From: Affinirhizobium lemnae
GTDB lineage: Bacteria > Pseudomonadota > Alphaproteobacteria > Rhizobiales > Rhizobiaceae
Direction of reading: 5' to 3'
Assembly (NCBI RefSeq): GCF_022968395.1
Contig: NZ_JALJQZ010000002.1
Coordinates: 124,001 to 188,000 of the forward strand
Length of the DNA: 64,000 nucleotides
A model generated the notes under the pieces. The model made no database searches, was not told where the DNA came from, and was given only the letters and a program-made list of their open reading frames with translations. Of the stretch, positions 1-11,429 are shown in pieces; the stretch's first letter is position 1; every line of letters begins with the position of its first letter. Position numbers and translations under genes: made by a program.

Positions 1-228
1 CTCGGTCTCAACAAGCGCAACGAAACCAAGCGCTTCATTAATCTCATCGATACATTCTACGATCGGACAGTTCGGGTGTTCATCACAGCGGAAGCGCCTG
101 CGGAATCCTTACTTGTGGAACGCCATGGCACCGAAGGCTTCGAGTTCGACCGAACGGTTTCTCGTCTCTTCGAAATGCGTAGCCGTGATTATCTGGCACT
201 TCATCAGGAAAAGCATAAGCAAATCTGA
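1..228 (+). CDS. zapE: ZapE/AFG1-family ATPase, C-terminal fragment
   Basis: This is the last 75 codons of a gene cut by the left window edge, open from base 1 to a TGA at 226-228. The visible tail reads LGLNKRNETKRFINLIDTFY, followed by a DRTVRVFITAEA-like strand, and ends in an arginine-rich helix with the motif FDRTVSRLFEMRSRDYL. That is the conserved C-terminal signature of the AFG1/ZapE P-loop ATPases, which in bacteria act at the division septum. The Walker motifs lie outside the window. The gene commonly sits just upstream of mdh in Rhizobiaceae, which fits. The family call is fairly sure; nothing can be said about its start or regulation. Confidence 0.85.
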   Translation, partial: LGLNKRNETKRFINLIDTFYDRTVRVFITAEAPAESLLVERHGTEGFEFDRTVSRLFEMRSRDYLALHQEKHKQI

Positions 229-246
229 CGGGATCATGACGAAATA

Positions 247-264
247 TCTTACGTTTACGTAAGA
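247..264. promoter_or_regulatory. Perfect inverted repeat upstream of mdh
   Basis: TCTTACG (247-253) and CGTAAGA (258-264) form a perfect 7-bp inverted repeat around TTTA, in the 175-base gap between zapE and mdh. It is not followed by a T-run, so it does not look like a terminator. The size and symmetry suit a dimeric repressor or activator site for the mdh-suc promoter. The regulator is not identifiable from the sequence. Confidence 0.45.
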
Positions 265-388
265 ATTTAATGCTTTAACCGATTGAAAATACTGGCTCCG
301 AAATAATCGTTTGCCAATTTCAAGCATTAGAGCTATGCGGATGCCCAGATCGGTCGACAGGTCTCATGCCGGCCGTGCCTTCGAATAG

Positions 389-1366
<978 letters not shown>

Positions 1367-1399
1367 TCCGTTCGCGGACCAGGATTTAAGGACCAGACG

Positions 1400-2593
<1,194 letters not shown>

Positions 2594-2610
2594 TCTGAGG
2601 AACCTATTCG

Positions 2611-3513
2611 ATGTCCATTCTTGTAAACAAGAACACAAAGGTCCTCGTACAGGGCCTGACCGGCAAGACCGGCACCTTCCACACCGAACAGGCGCTGGCC
2701 TATTACGGCACGCAGATGGTCGGCGGCATCCACCCGTCCAAGGGCGGCAGCAACTGGACCGGTTCCAAGGGTGAAACCCTGCCGATCTTCGCCTCCGTTG
2801 CCGAAGGCAAGGAAAAGACCGGCGCTGACGCGACCGTGATCTATGTTCCGCCAGCAGGCGCAGCCGACGCCATCATCGAAGCGATTGATGCCGAAATCCC
2901 GTTCATCACCTGCATCACCGAAGGCATTCCGGTTGCCGACATGGTGCGCGTCAAGGCGAAGCTCGACAAGTCGAAGTCGCGCCTGCTGGGACCAAACTGC
3001 CCGGGCATCCTGACACCGGAAGAGTGCAAGATCGGCATCATGCCGGGCTCCATCTTCCGCAAGGGTTCGGTCGGTATCGTTTCCCGTTCCGGCACGCTGA
3101 CCTACGAAGCCGTGTTCCAGACTTCGAATGAAGGCCTTGGCCAGACGACGGCTGTCGGCATCGGCGGCGACCCGGTCAAGGGCACCGAGTTCATCGACGT
3201 GCTGGCAATGTTCCTCGCCGACGAAGCCACGACCTCGATCATCATGATCGGCGAAATCGGTGGTTCGGCCGAAGAAGATGCAGCTCAGTTCCTCATCGAC
3301 GAGGCCAAGAAGGGCCGCAAAAAGCCGATGGCTGGCTTCATCGCAGGCCGCACCGCTCCGAAGGGCCGCACCATGGGTCATGCCGGTGCTGTCGTCTCCG
3401 GCGGCAAGGGTGATGCGGAATCCAAGATCTCTGCGATGGAAGCGGCTGGCATCAAGGTTTCGCCTTCTCCGGCACGTCTCGGCAAGACGCTGGTTGAAGT
3501 CCTCAAGGGCTAA
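2611..3513 (+). CDS. sucD: Succinyl-CoA synthetase alpha subunit
   Basis: This is the CoA-binding, phosphohistidine-carrying subunit of succinyl-CoA synthetase; 300 residues is the normal length. Visible signatures are the N-terminal [17 protein letters not shown] with KGGSNW, the GPNCPGI loop, the SRSGTLTYE stretch, and the [12 protein letters not shown] active-site segment, whose histidine is phosphorylated. An AGGA-like ribosome site precedes the ATG by about 10 bases. It is tightly linked to sucC. After its stop comes a 187-base structured gap before sucA, so sucA expression may be set separately from sucCD. Confidence 0.97.
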   Translation: MSILVNKNTKVLVQGLTGKTGTFHTEQALAYYGTQMVGGIHPSKGGSNWTGSKGETLPIFASVAEGKEKTGADATVIYVPPAGAADAIIEAIDAEIPFITCITEGIPVADMVRVKAKLDKSKSRLLGPNCPGILTPEECKIGIMPGSIFRKGSVGIVSRSGTLTYEAVFQTSNEGLGQTTAVGIGGDPVKGTEFIDVLAMFLADEATTSIIMIGEIGGSAEEDAAQFLIDEAKKGRKKPMAGFIAGRTAPKGRTMGHAGAVVSGGKGDAESKISAMEAAGIKVSPSPARLGKTLVEVLKG

Positions 3514-3542
3514 CGCCAGATAAGTTGCGAGTATCAAGCTTT

Positions 3543-3575
3543 AGGCAGGCGAATCAGTCGATGGTTCGCCTGCCT
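3543..3575 (+). other. 11-bp stem-loop after sucD
   Basis: AGGCAGGCGAA (3543-3553) pairs perfectly with TTCGCCTGCCT (3565-3575) around an 11-base loop. There is no T-run behind it, so it looks like a processing or mRNA-stabilising stem rather than a strong intrinsic terminator. It separates the mdh-sucCD message from the sucA leader. Confidence 0.6.
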
Positions 3576-3601
3576 CAGCCGCAAAAAGGGCCTGTTCCGC
3601 A

Positions 3602-3700
3602 GTTACGCCCGCGGCACTACGAAGGAAAGCGATAACCGGCGCTTGAAGATCCGGTTTCAAGATTACGTCAGGAGGCGGGCGTTACGTCCGCGGTAGCACC
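3602..3700 (+). promoter_or_regulatory. Structured sucA leader, candidate translational switch
   Basis: The Shine-Dalgarno AGGAG (3670-3674) is about 25 bases from the sucA ATG at 3701, and no in-frame start lies between. A local hairpin, GCGGGC (3675-3680) with GTCCGC (3686-3691, one G-U), would remove 17 bases and leave a 9-base spacing. The same bases 3675-3682 (GCGGGCGT) are also a perfect complement of ACGCCCGC at 3605-3612. Between those arms, AACCGG (3634-3639)/CCGGTT (3651-3656) and CTTGA (3642-3646)/TCAAG (3657-3661) interleave as an H-type pseudoknot. A direct repeat GTTACGyCCGCGG (3602-3614, 3681-3693) creates the alternative pairing. The pairings are visible in the sequence; the switch function is inferred. 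Confidence 0.45.
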
Positions 3701-6697
3701 ATGGCACGGCAAGAAGCCAACGAGCAGTTCCTTATCACCTCGTTCCTCGACGGCGCGAATGCTGCCTATATCGAGCAGCTCTATGCGAAGTACGAGGACG
3801 ATCCCAATTCGGTCGGTCCGGAATGGCAGTCCTTTTTCAAGGCGCTTGCCGATAATCCGGAAGACGTGAAAAAGGCCGCCAAGGGCGCCTCCTGGCAGCG
3901 CAAGAACTGGCCTATTCCGGCAAACGGGGAACTGGTTTCCGCGCTGGATGGAAACTGGCCGGTCGTCGAGAAGGCCATCGAGAAGAAGGTTCAGGCCAAG
4001 GCCGAGGCAACCGCAGCCGCCGCCGGAAAGCCAGTGGATGCGACGGAAGTCCTGCAGGCAACGCGTGATAGCGTTCGCGCCATCATGATGATCCGCGCCT
4101 ACCGCATGCGCGGCCATCTGCATGCAAAGCTCGATCCTCTTGGCCTTGCCGCACCGGTCGAGGATTACAACGAGCTGTCCCCCACGGCCTATGGCTTCAC
4201 GGAAGCCGATTACGACCGCAAGATCTTCATCGATAATGTGCTGGGTCTGGAATATGCCACGATCCGCGAGATGCTGGAGATCCTGCAGCGGACCTACTGC
4301 TCGACGCTCGGCGTTGAATTCATGCATATCTCCAACCCCGAGGAAAAGGCCTGGATTCAGGAGCGCATCGAAGGCCCCAACAAGGGCGTCGAATTCACGG
4401 CGAACGGCAAGAAGGCAATTCTGTCCAAGCTCATCGAGGCCGAAGGCTTCGAGCAGTTCATCGACGTCAAGTACAAGGGCACGAAGCGCTTCGGTCTCGA
4501 CGGTGGTGAAGCGCTCATTCCGGCTCTTGAGCAGATCATCAAGCGCGGCGGCCAGGACGGTCTGGAAGAAGTCGTTCTCGGCATGGCGCATCGTGGCCGT
4601 CTGAACGTTCTGACGAACGTCATGCACAAGCCGCATCGCGCTGTGTTCCACGAGTTCAAGGGCGGTTCCTTCAAGCCGGATGAAGTCGAAGGTTCCGGCG
4701 ACGTGAAGTACCACCTCGGCGCTTCCTCTGACCGTGAGTTCGACAATAACAAGGTTCACCTGTCGCTGACGGCCAACCCGTCGCACCTGGAAATCGTCAA
4801 CCCGGTCGTCATGGGCAAGGCGCGTGCCAAGCAGGACATGCTGACCAAGAGCTGGGATGGCGACATCATTCCGCTCAAGGAGCGCGCCAAGGTTCTGCCG
4901 CTACTGATCCACGGTGATGCGGCGTTTGCTGGTCAGGGTGTCGTCGCTGAAATTCTCGGCCTGTCCGGCCTGCGCGGTCACCGCGTGGCCGGTACGATGC
5001 ACTTCATCATCAACAACCAGATCGGCTTTACGACGAACCCGGCCTTCTCCCGTTCGTCGCCCTATCCGTCCGACGTTGCCAAGATGATCGAAGCCCCGAT
5101 CTTCCACGTCAACGGCGACGATCCGGAAGCGGTGACCTACGCGGCCAAGATCGCAACCGAATACCGCATGAAGTTCCACAAGCCGGTTGTTGTGGACATG
5201 TTCTGCTACCGCCGCTTCGGCCACAACGAAGGCGATGAGCCCGCGTTCACGCAGCCGAAGATGTACAAGGTCATCCGCGCCCACAAGACGGTGACGGAAC
5301 TCTATGCCGAGCGTCTGATTGCGGAGGGTCTGATCACCGACGGCGAATTCCAGAAGATGAAGGCCGACTGGCGCGCCCATCTGGAGCAGGAATTCGAGGC
5401 TGGCCAGAGCTACAAGCCGAACAAGGCCGACTGGCTGGATGGTCAGTGGTCCGGCCTGCGTTCGGCTGACAATGCCGATGAACAGCGTCGTGGCAAGACG
5501 GCCGTGCCGATGAAGAGCCTCAAGGAAATCGGTCGCAAGCTGTCGACCGTTCCGGACGGCTTCAACGCGCACCGCACGATCAAGCGCTTCATGGAAAACC
5601 GTTCGCAGATGGTCGAGACCGGCGAAGGAATCGATTGGGCAATGGCGGAAGCGCTGGCCTTCGGTTCGCTGGTCACGGAAGGCCACAAGATCCGTCTGTC
5701 CGGTCAGGATTGCGAGCGCGGCACCTTCTCGCAGCGTCATTCGGTTCTCTACGATCAGGACACGGAAGAGCGTTACATTCCGCTGGCAAACCTGGCTCCA
5801 AACCAGGCCCGCTACGAGGTCATCAACTCGATGCTTTCGGAAGAAGCGGTTCTCGGCTTCGAGTACGGCTATTCGCTGGCACGCCCGAACGCCCTGACGC
5901 TCTGGGAAGCCCAGTTCGGTGACTTCGCCAACGGTGCGCAGGTCGTATTCGACCAGTTCATCTCGTCGGGTGAGCGCAAGTGGCTTCGCATGTCCGGTCT
6001 CGTCTGCCTTCTGCCGCACGGCTATGAAGGTCAGGGTCCGGAACACTCTTCGGCACGTCTCGAGCGTTGGCTTCAGATGTGCGCGGAAGACAACATGCAG
6101 GTCGCGAACTGCACGACGCCTGCCAACTACTTCCACATCCTGCGCCGTCAGTTGAAGCGTGATTTCCGCAAGCCGTTGATCCTGATGACGCCGAAGTCGC
6201 TGCTGCGCCACAAGCGCGCAACGTCCTCACTGGCGGAAATGGCGGGCGAAAGCTCGTTCCACCGTCTGCTGTGGGATGATGCGGAAGTGATCAAGGACGG
6301 CCCGATCAAGCTCCAGAAGGACAACAAGATCCGCCGTGTCGTGATGTGCACCGGCAAGGTCTATTACGATCTGCTGGAAGAGCGTGAAAAGCGCGGCATT
6401 GATGACATCTACCTGCTGCGTCTGGAACAGCTCTATCCGTTCCCGGCCAAGGCGCTCATCAACGAGCTGTCCCGCTTCCGCCATGCCGAAATGGTCTGGT
6501 GCCAGGAAGAGCCGAAGAACATGGGTGCGTGGGCATTCATCGATCCGTATCTCGAATGGGTTCTGGCGCATATCGACGCCAAGTACCAGCGCGTTCGCTA
6601 CACGGGTCGTCCGGCAGCCGCTTCTCCGGCAACGGGCCTGATGTCCAAGCACCTCGCACAGCTTGAAGCATTCCTCGAAGACGCGCTCGGCGGCTGA
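3701..6697 (+). CDS. sucA: 2-oxoglutarate dehydrogenase E1 component
   Basis: This is the thiamine-diphosphate decarboxylase of the 2-oxoglutarate dehydrogenase complex; it oxidatively decarboxylates 2-oxoglutarate and transfers the succinyl group to SucB. At 998 residues it is typical for Rhizobiaceae. It has the N-terminal E2-binding segment FLDGANAAYIEQLYAKY, then RAYRMRGHLHAKLDPLG, the MAHRGRLN loop, HGDAAFAGQGVV, the ThDP/Mg stretch around NNQIGFTTNP, and a C-terminal transketolase-like domain with RHSVLYDQDTEE and LLPHGYEGQGPEHSSARLER. The ATG at 3701 is the only plausible start; its ribosome site is unusually distant (see the leader entry). sucB follows 60 bases after the stop. Confidence 0.97.
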   Translation: MARQEANEQFLITSFLDGANAAYIEQLYAKYEDDPNSVGPEWQSFFKALADNPEDVKKAAKGASWQRKNWPIPANGELVSALDGNWPVVEKAIEKKVQAKAEATAAAAGKPVDATEVLQATRDSVRAIMMIRAYRMRGHLHAKLDPLGLAAPVEDYNELSPTAYGFTEADYDRKIFIDNVLGLEYATIREMLEILQRTYCSTLGVEFMHISNPEEKAWIQERIEGPNKGVEFTANGKKAILSKLIEAEGFEQFIDVKYKGTKRFGLDGGEALIPALEQIIKRGGQDGLEEVVLGMAHRGRLNVLTNVMHKPHRAVFHEFKGGSFKPDEVEGSGDVKYHLGASSDREFDNNKVHLSLTANPSHLEIVNPVVMGKARAKQDMLTKSWDGDIIPLKERAKVLPLLIHGDAAFAGQGVVAEILGLSGLRGHRVAGTMHFIINNQIGFTTNPAFSRSSPYPSDVAKMIEAPIFHVNGDDPEAVTYAAKIATEYRMKFHKPVVVDMFCYRRFGHNEGDEPAFTQPKMYKVIRAHKTVTELYAERLIAEGLITDGEFQKMKADWRAHLEQEFEAGQSYKPNKADWLDGQWSGLRSADNADEQRRGKTAVPMKSLKEIGRKLSTVPDGFNAHRTIKRFMENRSQMVETGEGIDWAMAEALAFGSLVTEGHKIRLSGQDCERGTFSQRHSVLYDQDTEERYIPLANLAPNQARYEVINSMLSEEAVLGFEYGYSLARPNALTLWEAQFGDFANGAQVVFDQFISSGERKWLRMSGLVCLLPHGYEGQGPEHSSARLERWLQMCAEDNMQVANCTTPANYFHILRRQLKRDFRKPLILMTPKSLLRHKRATSSLAEMAGESSFHRLLWDDAEVIKDGPIKLQKDNKIRRVVMCTGKVYYDLLEEREKRGIDDIYLLRLEQLYPFPAKALINELSRFRHAEMVWCQEEPKNMGAWAFIDPYLEWVLAHIDAKYQRVRYTGRPAAASPATGLMSKHLAQLEAFLEDALGG

Positions 6698-6757
6698 TTT
6701 CAGCCGCCCCGCCTTCACTCGTAAAACACGATATCGGATTTAAAACGGAAACAGATC

Positions 6758-7978
6758 ATGGCCACCGAAATTCGCGTCCCTACTCTTGGCGAATCCGTCA
6801 GCGAGGCAACCGTCGGCACCTGGTTCAAGAAGGTGGGCGACACGGTCAAGGCTGACGAGCCGATCGTCGAACTGGAAACCGACAAGGTTACTGTCGAGGT
6901 TCCGGCGCCGGCATCCGGCGTTCTGACGGAAATCGTCGCTCAGGCCGGCGAGACCGTCGGTCTCGGCGCGCTGCTCGGCCAGATTGCCGAAGGTGCTGCC
7001 GGTTCTGCTTCGGCTCAGCCTGCCGCTGCCGCGGCTCCGGCCCCGGCTGCCCAGCCTGCAGCCGCAGCTGCGCCTGCAACGTCCTCGATGCCTGCTGCTC
7101 CGGCTGCTGCAAAGCTTGCTGCCGACAACAACATCAACACGGCGGATGTCGATGGTTCCGGCAAGCGCGGCCAGGTGCTGAAGGGCGATGTGCTGGCGGC
7201 GATTGCCAAGGGTCCGGTGGCTTCCGCACCGGCTCCGGTTGCTGCTGCTCCGCGCGCACCGTCTTCCACGGACGATGCCGTTCGCGAAGAGCGCGTGAAG
7301 ATGACCCGTCTGCGCCAGACGATCGCCAAGCGTCTGAAGGATGCGCAGAACACGGCTGCCATGCTGACCACCTACAACGAGGTGGACATGAAGGCGGTCA
7401 TGGACCTGCGCAACCGTTACAAGGACGTGTTCGAAAAGAAGCACGGCGTAAAGCTTGGCTTCATGGGCTTCTTCACCAAGGCTGTCACGCACGCCCTGAA
7501 GGAACTGCCAGCCGTCAACGCCGAAATCGACGGCACGGACATCATCTACAAGAACTATTGCCACGTCGGCATGGCTGTCGGCACGGACAAGGGTCTTGTC
7601 GTTCCGGTCATCCGCGATGCGGACCAGCTGTCGATTGCCGGCGTCGAGAAGGAACTCGGTCGTCTCGCCAAGGCAGCACGCGACGGTTCGCTGGGCATGG
7701 CAGACATGCAGGGCGGCACCTTCACCATCACCAATGGTGGCGTCTACGGTTCGCTGATGTCTTCGCCGATCCTGAATGCGCCGCAGTCCGGTATCCTGGG
7801 CATGCACAAGATCCAGGATCGCCCGGTCGTGGTCGGTGGCCAGATCGTCATTCGTCCGATGATGTATCTCGCGCTGTCCTACGATCACCGTATCGTTGAC
7901 GGCAAGGAAGCGGTGACCTTCCTCGTACGCGTCAAGGAAAGCCTGGAAGATCCGGAGCGTCTGGTTCTCGATCTCTAA
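6758..7978 (+). CDS. sucB: Dihydrolipoyl succinyltransferase E2
   Basis: This is the core of the 2-oxoglutarate dehydrogenase complex; it carries the succinyl group on a lipoyl arm and transfers it to CoA. The 406 residues contain one N-terminal lipoyl domain with the lipoylated Lys43 in ETDKVTVEV, then an Ala/Pro-rich flexible linker (about 80-120). A peripheral subunit-binding domain follows (about 125-160), and then the catalytic domain, ending in [11 protein letters not shown] with the active-site His and Asp. It is co-directional with sucA (60-base gap) and ends at a strong hairpin, so the core suc transcript probably stops here. Its E3 partner lpdA lies two genes downstream. Confidence 0.97.
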   Translation: MATEIRVPTLGESVSEATVGTWFKKVGDTVKADEPIVELETDKVTVEVPAPASGVLTEIVAQAGETVGLGALLGQIAEGAAGSASAQPAAAAAPAPAAQPAAAAAPATSSMPAAPAAAKLAADNNINTADVDGSGKRGQVLKGDVLAAIAKGPVASAPAPVAAAPRAPSSTDDAVREERVKMTRLRQTIAKRLKDAQNTAAMLTTYNEVDMKAVMDLRNRYKDVFEKKHGVKLGFMGFFTKAVTHALKELPAVNAEIDGTDIIYKNYCHVGMAVGTDKGLVVPVIRDADQLSIAGVEKELGRLAKAARDGSLGMADMQGGTFTITNGGVYGSLMSSPILNAPQSGILGMHKIQDRPVVVGGQIVIRPMMYLALSYDHRIVDGKEAVTFLVRVKESLEDPERLVLDL

Positions 7979-7989
7979 TCTTTGAATAA

Positions 7990-8018
7990 GACGCCCGCGA
8001 AGAGTGTTCGCGGGCGTC
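7990..8018 (+). terminator. Hairpin after sucB
   Basis: GACGCCCGCGAA (7990-8001) pairs perfectly over 12 bp with TTCGCGGGCGTC (8007-8018) around a 5-base loop, 11 bases after the sucB stop. The following tcgtcattct is only moderately T-rich, so termination may be partial. Confidence 0.7.
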
Positions 8019-8110
8019 TCGTCATTCTCAATTCGATTGTCTGATATCGAAGAAGCTGCGCCTGCTGCGGGCTTCATGGTCGTTCGAACGCCGAAAACGA
8101 GGTAGACAGA

Positions 8111-8524
8111 ATGGATCCGATTGCTGCGCATGCAACGCCCTACATGGCGCTTCTGGTTTGCAGCGTCGTGCTGCTGATCGTTCATGTCATGCTGCAAGGC
8201 TTCTTCGCGACCCGTGAACTGGGGCCGAAATGGAATGCCGGTCCGCGCGATGAAGGTCTGAAGCCCAAGGCTCCGATCGCCGGTCGCGCCGAGCGTGCCT
8301 CGTTGAATTACCGCGAAACCTATCCAGCCGTTGTGGCACTGATCCTGGCTCTGGCCTTTTACAGCGATGCCCGCGGTATCGGTCTGATCGGTGGATGGGT
8401 CTGGTTCCTGGCGCGCATCGCTTACATCCCGCTTTACCTTCAAGGTATTCCAAAAGTCCGCTCGTTGATCTGGATGGTCTCGCTGCTCGGTATCGCCATG
8501 ATGGTCGTCGGACTGATGGTCTAG
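8111..8524 (+). CDS. MAPEG-family membrane protein
   Basis: A 137-residue integral membrane protein with four predicted hydrophobic segments (about 12-32, 75-90, 95-110 and 118-136). It carries the MAPEG pattern: a basic loop with ELGPKWNAGPRDE, then RAERASLNYRETYP, whose Arg/Asn/Glu residues match the conserved motif between the first two helices. MAPEG proteins include eicosanoid and glutathione-linked enzymes in eukaryotes; bacterial members mostly lack an assigned reaction. It sits between sucB and lpdA with an SDR gene 19 bases downstream, so these two are probably co-transcribed. No specific substrate can be inferred. Confidence 0.85.
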   Translation: MDPIAAHATPYMALLVCSVVLLIVHVMLQGFFATRELGPKWNAGPRDEGLKPKAPIAGRAERASLNYRETYPAVVALILALAFYSDARGIGLIGGWVWFLARIAYIPLYLQGIPKVRSLIWMVSLLGIAMMVVGLMV

Positions 8525-8543
8525 AACTCAGTCTGGAGGAGCG

Positions 8544-9299
8544 ATGATGACGCACGAAAAAGTTCTGCTGGTCACGGGTGGAAGCCGGGGTATTGGTGCT
8601 GCGGTTGCGCTGAAGGCTGCCGAACAGGGCTGGTCCGTGCTCATCAACTATGTCTCGAATGCTCAGGCAGCAGATGCTGTTGCTGCGAAGATCCGTAGCC
8701 TGGGTGGGGCTGCCGAGATCGTACAGGGCGATACCGGTACTGAAGATGGAATAGCGGCGATCTTTCGTGCGGTTGACGAGAGATTTGGCAGGCTCGACGG
8801 CCTCGCCAACAATGCAGGCGTTGTCGATCAGACGGCCCGAGTCGACGAGATGTCACGCGAGCGGCTGGACCGCATGTTTGCGATTAATGTGGTGGGCAAG
8901 ATCCGTTGTGCTTCGGAAGCGGTGAAGCGGATGTCAACGCGTCATGGCGGGCAGGGCGGCAGCATCGTCAATCTGTCCTCGATGGCGGCGGTTCTCGGCA
9001 GTCCGGGTCAATATGTGGATTACGCCGCTGCCAAAGGCGCGGTGGACACGTTTACCGTGGGCCTTGCGCGGGAAGTTGCTGCCGAGGGTGTGCGGGTCAA
9101 TGCAATCCGTCCCGGTATTATCGATACTGATATCCATGCATCCGGTGGGCTACCGGATCGCGCAAAAGATCTGGCACCCAGCGTGCCAATGCAACGCGCC
9201 GGAACGGCAGATGAAGTGGCGGAGGCGGTTCTATACCTGCTCTCGCCTCAGGCATCCTATGTGACTGGCACAATCATGAACGTGAGCGGCGGCAGATAA
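8544..9299 (+). CDS. Short-chain dehydrogenase/reductase
   Basis: A cytosolic NAD(P)-dependent oxidoreductase of the classical SDR family, about 250 residues. It has the glycine-rich cofactor motif TGGSRGIG (11-18), NNAG (89-92), a catalytic serine in NLSSMA (143-148), and the YxxxK pair Tyr160/Lys164 in VDYAAAKGAVD. It ends in the typical SYVTGTIMNVSGGR. Tandem ATGs at 8544 and 8547 follow the ribosome site TGGAGGA; the second has the better spacing. It resembles FabG/YgfF-type enzymes, but the substrate is unknown. It lies 27 bases before lpdA and may share its transcript, though nothing links it to the dehydrogenase complex mechanistically. Confidence 0.9.
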   Translation: MMTHEKVLLVTGGSRGIGAAVALKAAEQGWSVLINYVSNAQAADAVAAKIRSLGGAAEIVQGDTGTEDGIAAIFRAVDERFGRLDGLANNAGVVDQTARVDEMSRERLDRMFAINVVGKIRCASEAVKRMSTRHGGQGGSIVNLSSMAAVLGSPGQYVDYAAAKGAVDTFTVGLAREVAAEGVRVNAIRPGIIDTDIHASGGLPDRAKDLAPSVPMQRAGTADEVAEAVLYLLSPQASYVTGTIMNVSGGR

Positions 9300-9326
9300 G
9301 CCGTCTTAAGCAGAGGAATTTGATCA

Positions 9327-10733
9327 ATGGCATATGATCTGGTCGTTATCGGTACGGGCCCTGGCGGCTATGTCTGCGCAATCAAGGCAGCACAACTCGG
9401 AATGAAGGTGGCCGTCGTCGAAAAGCGCGCGACCTTTGGCGGTACCTGCCTCAATGTCGGCTGCATCCCCTCCAAGGCCTTGCTGCATGCCTCCGAAGTC
9501 TTCGCGCATGCCAAGCACGGCATGGCGGATCTGGGTGTCGAAGTGTCTGGCACAACCCTCAACCTTGAAAAGATGATGGGTCACAAGGACGCGACCGTAA
9601 AGGCGAACGTCGATGGCGTGGCCTTCCTGTTCAAGAAGAACAAGATCGATAGCTTCATCGGCACCGGCAAGATCGTTTCCGCTGGCAAGGTGTCTGTCAC
9701 CGGCGCCGACGGTCAGGTCCAGGAGATCGAGACGAAGAACATCGTCATCGCGACCGGTTCTGATGTGGCTGGCATTCCGGGCGTTGCCGTCGAAATCGAC
9801 GAGAAAGTTATCGTGTCCTCCACGGGCGGTATCGCGCTCGAAAAGGTGCCGGGCCATATGGTTGTCGTCGGCGGTGGCGTGATCGGGCTCGAGCTTGGTT
9901 CCGTTTGGTCTCGCCTCGGCGCGAAGGTAACGGTCGTCGAGTATCTCGACACGATCCTCGGCGGCATGGACGGTGAAGTGTCCAAGCAGTTCCAGCGCAT
10001 CCTCGGTAAGCAGGGCGTGACCTTCAATCTCGGTGCCAAGGTTACCGGCGTTGAAAAGACGGAAGCTGGCGCAAAGGTCACCTTCGAGCCTGTCAAGGGC
10101 GGTGAAGCGCAGACCATCGATGCCGATGTCGTGCTCGTTGCAACGGGCCGCAAGCCCTACACGGCTGGCCTTGGTCTGGAAGAGGCAGGCGTTGCTCTCG
10201 ATAACCGCGGTCGCGTGGAGATCGATGCTCACTACCGCACAAATGTTGCCGGCATCTATGCCATTGGCGATGTCGTCAAGGGACCGATGCTGGCGCACAA
10301 GGCGGAAGACGAGGGCGTTGCACTGGCTGAAATTCTCGCTGGTCAGCATGGCCATGTGAATTACGACGTCATTCCGGGCGTCGTCTACACCCAGCCGGAA
10401 GTGGCTTCGGTCGGCAAGACGGAAGAAGAGCTGAAGGCCGCCGGTGCTTCCTACAAGGTTGGCAAGTTTCCGTTCACGGCCAATGGCCGTGCGCGCGCCA
10501 TGCAGGCGACTGAAGGCTTCGTGAAAGTTCTGGCCGACAAGGAAACGGATCGCGTTCTGGGTGTTCACATCATCGGCTTCGGTGCGGGTGAAATGATCCA
10601 CGAAGCAGCCGTGCTGATGGAGTTCGGCGGTTCGTCCGAAGATCTGGGTCGTACCTGCCACGCGCACCCGACCATGTCCGAAGCCGTGAAGGAAGCGGCC
10701 CTGGCCACGTTCTTCAAGCCGCTCCACATGTAA
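9327..10733 (+). CDS. lpdA: Dihydrolipoyl dehydrogenase E3
   Basis: A flavoprotein that reoxidises the dihydrolipoyl arm of SucB with NAD. The 468-residue protein has an N-terminal FAD motif [10 protein letters not shown] and the redox-active disulfide [14 protein letters not shown] second dinucleotide motif, [12 protein letters not shown], binds [15 protein letters not shown] lies on the FAD, and the C-terminal HAHPTMSE dyad provides the catalytic His/Glu in the dimer partner. An AGAGGAA ribosome site lies 9 bases before the ATG. Its place downstream of sucAB makes it the E3 of the 2-oxoglutarate complex, although E3s are often shared with pyruvate dehydrogenase. A strong terminator follows. 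Confidence 0.97.
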   Translation: MAYDLVVIGTGPGGYVCAIKAAQLGMKVAVVEKRATFGGTCLNVGCIPSKALLHASEVFAHAKHGMADLGVEVSGTTLNLEKMMGHKDATVKANVDGVAFLFKKNKIDSFIGTGKIVSAGKVSVTGADGQVQEIETKNIVIATGSDVAGIPGVAVEIDEKVIVSSTGGIALEKVPGHMVVVGGGVIGLELGSVWSRLGAKVTVVEYLDTILGGMDGEVSKQFQRILGKQGVTFNLGAKVTGVEKTEAGAKVTFEPVKGGEAQTIDADVVLVATGRKPYTAGLGLEEAGVALDNRGRVEIDAHYRTNVAGIYAIGDVVKGPMLAHKAEDEGVALAEILAGQHGHVNYDVIPGVVYTQPEVASVGKTEEELKAAGASYKVGKFPFTANGRARAMQATEGFVKVLADKETDRVLGVHIIGFGAGEMIHEAAVLMEFGGSSEDLGRTCHAHPTMSEAVKEAALATFFKPLHM

Positions 10734-10764
10734 TCGACCGGCCTCATCGAAGGTCATATGCCAG

Positions 10765-10797
10765 ACACCCCGCCGGCTCACGCAGGCGGGGTGTTTT
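10765..10797 (+). terminator. Rho-independent terminator of lpdA
   Basis: ACACCCCGCC (10765-10774) pairs with GGCGGGGTGT (10785-10794), a perfect 10-bp stem that runs directly into TTTT. It ends the suc-lpd block. Confidence 0.88.
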
Positions 10798-10934
10798 GCG
10801 TTCTGCGTTCAGCCAGATTGCAGGTTTTACGGCCATAACCCGATTGCTGAAGCCAACCAATCGTCTGCGCCTTCCGGCGCTGGGCGTCTGGTTCTGGCTC
10901 CGAGAGACATCGACTGTATTTGTAAAGGTGATGT

Positions 10935-11429
10935 ATGGACCCGGTTTCTTATTCAATTCCCCAGCGGGCGCTTCATTGGGGCATGGCAGCGCTGATTTTC
11001 TTCAATCTGCTTTTCACGGAAGGCATGGAGCATTGGCACCACCTGGTGAAACGAGGCCAGACTGTAACGCCGGATGATCTGGCAAGCGCGAATATTCACG
11101 CTTACGTCGGGATCGCCATTCTGGTGCTGGCTGTCGTGCGCATTGGTCTGCGTCTGGTGCAGGGCGCGCCGCAGCCGCCTGCGCAAGAGCCACCGCTGCT
11201 CAAACTCGTGGCGCAGGCGACGCATGGCTTACTTTACGTGCTTCTTTTCGCCATGCCGCTGAGTGGTGCTGCTGCCTATTACTTCAACATCGGTTCAGCG
11301 GGTGACTTGCATGCCGACGTGCTGAAGGTGGTTCTGTGGCTTCTGCTCGGCGCGCACATTGCTGGCGCACTGGTCCATCAGTTCTATTGGAAGACCAATG
11401 TTCTGGCTCGAATGACGCGGGGTGTTTAG
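10935..11429 (+). CDS. Cytochrome b561 family protein
   Basis: A 164-residue di-haem-type membrane cytochrome with four hydrophobic helices. Candidate haem ligands are the histidine in QRALHWGMA (helix 1), the HWHH cluster after it, the histidine in ANIHAYVGIAIL (helix 2), and the late LLGAHIAGALVHQFYW histidines. The pattern matches the bacterial cytochrome b561/YceJ group that passes electrons at the inner membrane; the physiological partner is unknown. The ribosome site AAAGGTG precedes the ATG. Its stop overlaps by four bases the end of the converging TraB/GumN gene, so transcription from the two sides meets here. Confidence 0.9.
   Translation: MDPVSYSIPQRALHWGMAALIFFNLLFTEGMEHWHHLVKRGQTVTPDDLASANIHAYVGIAILVLAVVRIGLRLVQGAPQPPAQEPPLLKLVAQATHGLLYVLLFAMPLSGAAAYYFNIGSAGDLHADVLKVVLWLLLGAHIAGALVHQFYWKTNVLARMTRGV

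Noticed and set aside
3543..3575. Intrinsic terminator after sucD
   Set aside because: The stem is strong but is followed by CAGCCGC rather than T-residues; listed as a stem-loop instead.
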